This document shows positions 57,267 through 64,000 of a stretch of 64,000 nucleotides of DNA, piece after piece. The notes beneath the pieces are model-generated. The model worked only from the letters and a program-made list of their open reading frames with translations, did no database searches and was not told the origin of the DNA. The DNA is taken from contig JAPTYO010000002.1 of NCBI GenBank assembly GCA_036873135.1, positions 33,285,452 to 33,349,451 on the forward strand, given 5' to 3'. Origin of the DNA: Clarkia xantiana subsp. parviflora (taxonomy: Eukaryota > Streptophyta > Magnoliopsida > Myrtales > Onagraceae). Position 1 is the first letter of the stretch, and the number at the start of each line of letters is the position of its first letter. The position numbers and the translations under genes are program-made.

Positions 57267-58164
57267 ATTTCCATACAATAAAGAAAGCAAATGTGTCCGG
57301 CATAATACATTGTGTTGCCCATCTATTATGGTTTCACTTTTCATTATTAGATTGTAACCTGACGCAGCGTGATGGCCGGATAAGATAGATGAGGTAGAAG
57401 ACAAAAACAGACGTTGATTCAAAAGAATAGTGGGAATTCGATGTGCAATTGAGGTAAACCTTGTTTTTTTAAAATAAATCAATAATCCTGACTCTCGAAG
57501 ACAGCTAAACATAGTTTAAATACTGAAAGTAAAACCATAAACCTAAAAAAAAAATTCGAAAATAGCATATAGATCCTAATCAAACAAAAAAATTGCAAAT
57601 ACGACCTAAATACCTATGAACTGCGATTTTGACTATCTAGATGAAGAAATTTGGCCGAAAAACATCGTACTTCATAGAAAAGTGATGGGTATTACTCAAA
57701 GCGTCATTTCCACATGAAAAACTATATTGGCACGTCAAAATCCTTCATTTCAAAATTCAACACCGGTATCGCAGAAGTGAAAGTTTTGCCGCATGATAAC
57801 CTACGTTAAGTTTGGGTTTGACGTTTCAATAAGGAAATCCGTTTATTAGAAAAAGAATGAAAAACTAATTAATTATTTGTTAATTATGAAGCTCTAGAGC
57901 GGTAGTTACTGCATACAAAATTTAATCCTGGCCCGTTCCAATTGGAATCCATTTATCGGATCATGAAGGGGAAGTGAGTCGGTTATTGAAAACCCTATTA
58001 CATATGCTCGATGGATTTTTTTTTTTTTTTTTTTTATTGATGATACTTAACCCGACGTGGAAACGAAAATTGAAACATTGATTGATGATCGTCATTTGTT
58101 CAGTTAAAACGTTAACTGTACAAACTTCAAAAATCAGAACCCATCCACAAAAGACGCCTCAAAT
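57267..58164. other. Spacer downstream of the PTEN1-like gene
   Basis: AT-rich, with a T run near 58018-58035. No gene is visible; the proximal part should hold the 3' UTR of the minus-strand phosphatase gene. Confidence 0.4.
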
Positions 58165-59891
58165 TTAAACAGTAGTGTCGCTAAATTCCTCCCCGAACTT
58201 GAAAGAAGTGCTTGCATTTGCAGGGCCAAACAGTAGCTCAACGCAGAAGGAGGTGCCGCAAATCGATTTTCCTCTGCTACCGACTTTATCGAGATCCCGC
58301 ACCGTGAACTGGGCATCATCATCAATTAGTAAGTAATATGATTATATATAGTTAATGAAATGCATGGATGGAAGAAGTTGAGAATTACCTGGAGCATGCT
58401 TTTGCTGATGAAGGCGGTGTTGAAGCATGCGTAAAAGAGGCGCCCTCCTTTCATCTTCTGGTAGAAGATGATCCTCACGTCCCCCTTGACCTATATAGTA
58501 ATTAAAACTGTTAATGATGGATGGATGATGCATTTAGAATGAATTAAAGATGAAATGAAAGGTAGGTAGGAGGGTTACGGACGTGCAAAGGGTTATTGAA
58601 ATAATATTCGAGGCATGTCTTTTGGTAGAAAATGGGCTTTTCGGTGTCCATCTGAACAACAACGTGTGGCTCATCTGATGTTTCCTGGCCTTGATCTCCG
58701 GCGTGTTCGTCGAAAGAGAGGAAATATCGAGGGCTACTTGGCTGCTCGTATCCCTTCTTCACTTGTCTGCAACACCCCTTGGTGATCTCCATAGCAGGGC
58801 GATATAATTTATCCGGAATCTAGATACAGCAAATATATGTATTAATCATGAATATATATAAAGTATTAATTGAGGGAGAGATTTAGAATGAGCACCACCT
58901 GTTGGAGCTCGGAAATGACAAAGAAAATAGATTCAGTATTGACGGTATCGTAAAGCCTAACTCGGATCAACTCTCGGCTGGGGGAATCAGGCAAGTTTAC
59001 GACCGGGGGCGGCACTAAAGGACCCTCCGGAAAGGCGAGACAACTCTCCCAATATCCAACATATCGCTTCTGACTCGGGATGGATACACCTTCGTTGTTT
59101 GTAGTACGCCTTTGGGCGTAGAGTTGAAGGGCCTCATCCTTAGTCATCCCGCAATACACCAGGTATGAGCACACCATTAGTCCTGTTCGCCCTTTCCCCG
59201 CCTGACGTACGTACGTACACAATTTTATCAATTCACAACACAGAATATGTAATAATAATTAAGAAATTAGAGAAGCTAGCTAGCTAAACCACCATGCAAT
59301 GGATGACTGCAATGTTGTTGGGGTCGGACGACAGCCAAGCATGAACACTCCGACAGAAGATCTCGACCATTTGGAGTGACGGAACATGGTTGTCATCAAA
59401 CGGGTACGACTCGACTTTACCATGAAAATGTGATGGATCGTACGTCTCTTCTATGCACAGATTGTATACCTGCTTTTGGTATATACCATAAATTAATCTA
59501 ATAATTGGGTGAAACCCCATTTGGCATATATATGCATTGTTTGAAAATGTGAAAGTCATTTGACACATATGGTTTTGAAAATGTGGTCAATGTTTCTAAC
59601 CTTGTAATGATTCTGATGCCTCATGTTGAGCACAGACTTGACCTGCCAGAGTGGGTTCCTGTACATGGCTCGCATCCTCTCAGCAGGGAAGGACATGGCA
59701 AGCACACGGTCGGTGATGTAGGACATGTCAAGATCGTAACCCCCGACAAGGAGGCGCCGTCGTTTCTTGGACACCAAGTTTCTTAGGAAGAAGTTCCTCA
59801 CGAGGTAGTTAATGGCGGATTGGTGAGCCACCTCGGCTTCCACCTTATGATCATGTTGCTGCCCTTCCTGCTTTGATAGTTTCAACCCCAT
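58165..59891 (-). CDS. PTEN1: PTEN-type lipid/dual-specificity phosphatase, 6 exons
   Basis: Predicted exons 59891-59601, 59469-59293, 59201-58899, 58819-58583, 58490-58389 and 58308-58165. All introns are GT-AG and all joins fall between codons, giving 417 residues, close to plant PTEN1. N-terminal motifs KKRRRLLVGGYDLDMSYI and MSFPAERM.A.YRNP match the phosphatase domain start. DDNHVPSL is the acid loop region. The P-loop HCMAGKGRTG spans 154-163 with Cys155 and Arg161, split by intron 2. A C2 domain follows (EPHVVVQMDTE, RIIFYQKMKGGRLFY, FTVRDLDKVG). The known activity of the family is removal of the 3-phosphate of phosphoinositides at membranes; Arabidopsis PTEN1 acts in pollen. It lacks the long extensions of PTEN2-type proteins. 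All catalytic residues are present. Confidence 0.92.
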
Positions 59892-60600
59892 GGTTCACCA
59901 CAAAAGCACCCTACCTCTGTACATATATCTATCAAATTAATTAATTAATTTGCTAGTTAGCTAGGGTTTTTTATTAATATTGGCATTATTAATTATTACC
60001 AGAGTTAGGAAACATGAAGCTAGCTGCAGCTGGGTGTTCCTCAACTTCGATGCCAATGCAAACCTGCAGCAGCAACGATCATGCTGGTATCGTTCGAAGA
60101 GCTAAGGCCTTCGAACGACCAAGGAGGAACCCTAAATAGCTAGCTTGACAAAGAGAGAGAGCAAGCGTTTTGATTAATTTTTTCAAAAACAACCACACTT
60201 TGTATTTATTTATTAAAAATGATTGAGTGGATTCGGATCATGAGTAGCTAGGTATGTTCTATTTTTGGATGCAGCAGCCTAAGCCACATCTAATGGACCC
60301 CGAATTCCATGCATGCCAAAAACCAACTCACCTATACCTACCTAATTTAGGATCGATAACCCTCCCAACATAAAGACCTACTATATATATTATATTTACC
60401 ACACTATCTATATAATTAATACTTCCATCAGAGCCACATGCTTGGATCATATTCAATAGTATGATAATTTTTATTTTTTTTTAATAAATGATGGTGCCGA
60501 GTAAAAAAATATGTCAACTTCCCCTTATGACTTTGTTTGATCAAGTTTGTCCGGCCTAACTTCGGGAGTCAACTTTTAGGATCTCGTCTTGAGTTTCTCT
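59892..60600. other. Upstream region of the PTEN1-like gene
   Basis: Contains the presumed promoter and leader. An inverted pair, TCGTTCGAAGAGC..CTTCGAACGA, lies at 60090-60117. No ORF of interest. Confidence 0.4.
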
Positions 60601-61044
60601 AGTTGTCTTTCATGACCTTCAATGGACTCTATGTTTCCTTCGCGAGTCTTTGAACTTGGCAATGACCTAAAAAAGGGTGGGGATTTGTCCCTAATTCCAC
60701 TCTGAAGCTTAAGTAGTATATGAAATATAAGAGTGATAATGTATTATAATAATGTGAAATACATTGGTATTTATAGTAGGATTTTACTGACTTTAAATGG
60801 CGCTGTGACCCCTTAGGAAGGGTTTCCTTCAGAGGCGCACGGTTGAAATAAGTGACAAGCAAGTCGCCACCTCATCTTTCCTTAGGAGGAAATGTTTCTT
60901 CTAGAGGTGGTTACAAGTAGGTCGTCACCTCATCTTTCCTTAGGAGGAAAGGTTTCTTCTGGCGGTGATGACAGGTAAGTCGGCACCTCATCTTTCCTTA
61001 GGAGGAAAGGTTTCTTCTCAAGGCGGTGAGCAGTGGGTCGCCAC
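60601..61044 (-). mobile_element. Possible 5' interior of a Tat gypsy element
   Basis: Reading leftward from the LTR at 61045, the minus strand starts GTGGCGACCCACTGC, which has the form of a Tat primer site (TGGCGAC...). It is followed by a 58-bp tandem array and then unremarkable sequence. No gag is recognisable before the sequence merges into the gene spacer. Confidence 0.4.
60865..61040. repeat. Tandem array, 58-bp unit, three copies
   Basis: The anchor CACCTCATCTTTCCTTAGG recurs at about 60868, 60926 and 60984, followed each time by AGGAAA.GTTTCTTCT. Confidence 0.85.
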
Positions 61045-61874
61045 TGTTAAGTCGTGTGTATCGGGTCGGTGGGTCTTCGATCCGAGTGACACTTCTCACG
61101 GGTAAAACGTCTTTCTTCGTGATTCGATAACTTGCGAAAGTTATCCGTTAGCTCCAAATGATCCGTCGTTCGACTCCTTGCGAACCTGCACAAGGGGCGA
61201 TACCGAGCACGGAGAGGGGGGGTGGTGCTTGGTGAGCCCTCTCCGATGCCTAAGTAAGTTCGGTTTTCTAGAGAGATGAAATCTAGAGAGAACGCAGAGC
61301 TAAAACGAGTAAATTTGCAACACGAACCAAATGAATAGAACTTGAGCACTATATATAGACTTCCATGGGATTAAGGTGGCTTAATGACACCGTTAATCCC
61401 TAAATACACTTAATTAACACATAACGACGGGATTAAACCCGTAACGGCACGGAGAGGTGGATGAAAAAGGTCTAAGTGTAAGTCGGGTAAAAAAGGGTGT
61501 CGGGACTCCGTGGGGAGAGGTCCAGGTAACAAGGTTCGGGACGTCTCACACGCCCGTGTGGGGGGGGGGGGGGGTACGACGTCCGGGCAGGGTCTCTGGA
61601 CCTTCGGGGTCGGATAAAAAAATCCGACCCCTAGGCCCTGGGATCGATCTAGGCTGGACCGGTCTCCCCTAGGGGAGATCAGTCCAGCTAGGCCAATCTC
61701 CCCTAGGAGAGATCGGGCCAGCAGACAGGTCCGGGCGAGTATTTTTGCTCGTCCGGGCCGTTCGCGCTGTGGGTAAAGTGTTCGGGTCTAAGTTTCTAAT
61801 TATAATCGTGAGTGGGGTGGCCAAAATAAGACAACATGGATGGAAGCGGGTTCAAATTTGGCGTATATCCATCA
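61045..61874 (-). repeat. LTR of a Tat-type gypsy element (about 830 bp)
   Basis: On the minus strand it begins TGATGGATATACGCC, preceded by a polypurine tract, and ends GACTTAACA. The opening bases and tract match those of the Gag-protease-Gag' element (TGATGGATAAATG after GACTCGGGGGCAAG). Contains a run of 15 G at 61560-61574. Confidence 0.65.
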
Positions 61875-61890
61875 CATGCCCCCGAGTCAA
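61875..61890 (-). promoter_or_regulatory. Polypurine tract
   Basis: Minus strand GACTCGGGGGCATG directly before the LTR; it places an element interior to the right. Confidence 0.65.
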
Positions 61891-62440
61891 CCAACGATCT
61901 AACCTTTGATTAGCTCTATTTTATGATGGGATGACACGCGCAATTTGAAGCCGTGGTTTTACCTCTTGACGAATCATTTGCTTGTCCGTGGGCGCGCTTC
62001 CCGTGCCTTGTCCTTCGTTTCTCTAAATAGAGGAATTGTAAACGTTAGAGTAAACGTGCACGTGCATGGGCACGTGTTCGTAAGATATGGATGTAATGAA
62101 AACTGAATCTCTTCGTTTTTAAGAGATGCTAATATACATGGGGATGCAATGCAATCATGGATATGGACCAATGCAATTCAATCTTATACTACCGTAAACA
62201 ATGTGGGCGCATGCAGGGACGAACCCTGGCCGGGGAAAAATACTTAGATTGGTTCTAAAAAATTTCTAAGTATGGGAACGTGAAATATATGCTCATAAAA
62301 TGCTAACTTGAGTAAATGATATCTTTACCATAGTTGAAAAAAGATAAAGGCACTAGTCTTTAATTTCGACCCTTGGATTTTTCCATTTTAGATTTAAACG
62401 GTGTAGATTCAGAGGTTCTGAAAACCCTAATTTCCTCTAC

Positions 62441-62447
62441 TATAAAA
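62441..62447 (+). promoter_or_regulatory. Probable TATA box of second opposite-strand gene
   Basis: TATAAAAGGG about 43 bp before the ATG at 62484. Confidence 0.45.
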
Positions 62448-62483
62448 GGGAATAGGTGATGATTACCTCATTCTCGTTGTCCC

Positions 62484-64000
62484 ATGGCAAGGTACGTACA
62501 TTGTTTTTAGCGTAAACGCCTTTCCTTAGAAGCACGGCTTTATTTCTTTTGGTCCGTTCAAGGTTCTCATCTTTCTCTTGACTGCCTCATTCGTTATTTT
62601 GTCTCTTGACTCTTGTGACCTCATGGTGGTAGGACCATGCTTAGCTTTCATCACTGCTGACTTGTTTTCGCCTCTTTGATATTCAAGTATTTTGTTTAAG
62701 TGTGGTAGGGTTTCCTTCTCGGGTGTTTGCCCCCTACGCTTGGCTGTCCTCTCGTTATTTAAGAAAAATGAGCGAATTAATTTTTTCATCCCACTCATAT
62801 GATGCCCTTTTCATCATCTTTTAAGCTAAGGTGTATTCTTGCCGCTGGTGAATCTTCTAAGCTCTTGATGAGGAGGAAGAGATCGTTGCGGGTGAGGTAT
62901 CTAATTCCGGGACCGGACCCTCGATTGTCAAAGGATCCTCTCCCGCTGGTGTTGATACTTTAACCCCTTCATGTAGTGTGAGAAATCAGCCCGTGGATGG
63001 GAGTGGGGTTAATGCTGACGTTATGATGTCGTCCTCTCTCCGTGTCCATGCCCCCGAATCGAGGGTACAGGTACCGGTCGTCTCATCTCACTTGTTTGGT
63101 ACGTTTTAGAGTATGTGTTTCTCATTAGTGTATAACTTGATTGACTTAGTATTATTCCTTCTAGGTAGAATCCGAATTCCGTTGCTAAGCCGGAGGGACT
63201 TGACTCGTCCTTCCTGTGATGGCGTTGTTGGTTCCGAGTGGGCTCTTTTTTCCGAGCGTGGGTGTCGTTTTGATAATCAGTCATGTTTGCTTACTCCTGA
63301 AGTTGGAGTCCGAGTTCACAATCTAATGTTCCTCCTAATGATCGTGTGTCATCCCCCGATGGGCCGGAGGGGATTCGCAATTTAGTACATGAAGCATTGT
63401 CTCGTTATACTCTCGTATTCCTCTTCTATCCTTGTTTTCTTTTTTATGTTTTGTCTTTCATCTTTGTTATCCTTACACCTAGTCTTTGCATCAGGGTATT
63501 GCTGATATCATTAACTTGTCCTCACTTGTTTTTGGCCTTGCGGAAGAGAGGAAGGCGCATGAAGATGCCTATGTTTCTCTTAGTTCTGAACTCATTAGTT
63601 GTTTGGAGCATGGTCGCATCTCAGACTTGGAGTGTTGTGATCTACAGGATCGCATTGTTCTTCTTAAAGCTAAGATTGTCACTTTGCAACAGAAAGCTGC
63701 GCCTCATAGGGTGTTGCGGGTTGCTGAGCTGGCTTCACTTGAAGAAGTGTTTCGCATGGAGGAACAAGAACACGTTATTGTTGAGTATAAGAGTTCGTCG
63801 TCCTACCAGGCTGCTATTGATGTTCAATTCTCTGTGGCTAAGCGTCTCTCCCTAAAGATGATCCTTGAGCGAATCTATGTTGTTACTCATGATTTTCGTT
63901 TTCTCAGCTTGGTGATGTGTCCGACTTCGCCGTTAGGTATGTTGCTAAGTTGAAGGAATGGTATACTTATCTTTATGATGGTGTACGTGGTTATGCAACA
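62484..64000 (+). pseudogene. Start of a second opposite-strand spliced gene in Tat sequence (runs off the window)
   Basis: Exon 1 is ATGGCAAG with donor GTACGT at 62492. Later exon-like segments: about 62855-63099, open and acidic then Ser-rich, ending at a donor GTACGT; 63165-63405, partly open; and 63486 to about 63950, encoding a coiled coil (GLAEERKAHEDAYVSLSSEL, LQDRIVLLKAKIVTLQQKAA). The layout (LTR, polypurine tract, about 0.6 kb, TATA box, tiny first exon, coiled-coil C-terminal part) repeats that of 45491-48944. Stops in some joins suggest decay, but the exon limits are uncertain and the 3' end is missing. Confidence 0.5.

Overview
The window looks like nuclear DNA of a flowering plant, most likely a eudicot. 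Three genes have plant-type structure and plant relatives: a CDK-like kinase with an acylated N-terminus, a UDP-glycosyltransferase of the UGT708 kind, and a plant PTEN1-type phosphatase. GT-AG introns, AT-rich spacers and a dense load of plant transposon families (Ty1/copia with initiator-tRNA primer sites, Ty3/gypsy of the Tat kind, CACTA, small inverted-repeat elements, Helitron-like ends) agree. All exon joins, repeat ends and family names below were read by eye; no search was run.

Layout. 1-2468 holds the 3' part of a copia element with its 3' LTR; 2706-3975 is an unidentified decayed coding region; 4005-4545 is a small inverted-repeat element. 4846-7259 (-) is the seven-exon kinase gene. 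7739-15081 is one CACTA transposon with 3-bp ATG target duplications; it carries decayed host-gene pieces, one resembling the zinc knuckle of the exoribonuclease XRN4, and a 1.3-kb satellite-like array. 15082-20160 is AT-rich repeat debris with a foldback element (17319-18002) and two Helitron-like ends. 20966-22793 is the inside of a copia element (family B) broken by a deleted copia element (family A, 22794-27159).

27458-37340 is a complete 9.9-kb non-autonomous LTR element (target duplication GTAAC). It has no reverse transcriptase or integrase. Its 896-codon ORF reads Gag, protease, then a second divergent Gag-like module, followed by several tandem arrays. This is the most unusual object in the window.

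38065-39471 (-) is the single-exon glycosyltransferase. 39763-40535 is a Harbinger-like small element. 42165-44213 is a second family B interior with its primer site; its LTR (44215-44771 plus 55715-55730) is split by a complete 10.9-kb Tat-type gypsy element (44772-55709, target duplication CATAT). That element runs on the minus strand with gag, protease, RT, two RNase H domains and integrase, all disabled, and has an intron-containing gene on the opposite strand downstream of pol. 55731-57266 is the 5' part of another copia element. 58165-59891 (-) is the six-exon PTEN1-like gene. From about 60600 to the right edge lies Tat-type gypsy sequence: one LTR (61045-61874) with a primer-site-like sequence on one side and a polypurine tract on the other, then the start of a second opposite-strand spliced gene.

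Only the three host genes look functional. The rest is a record of repeated nested insertion, deletion and mutation decay between them.
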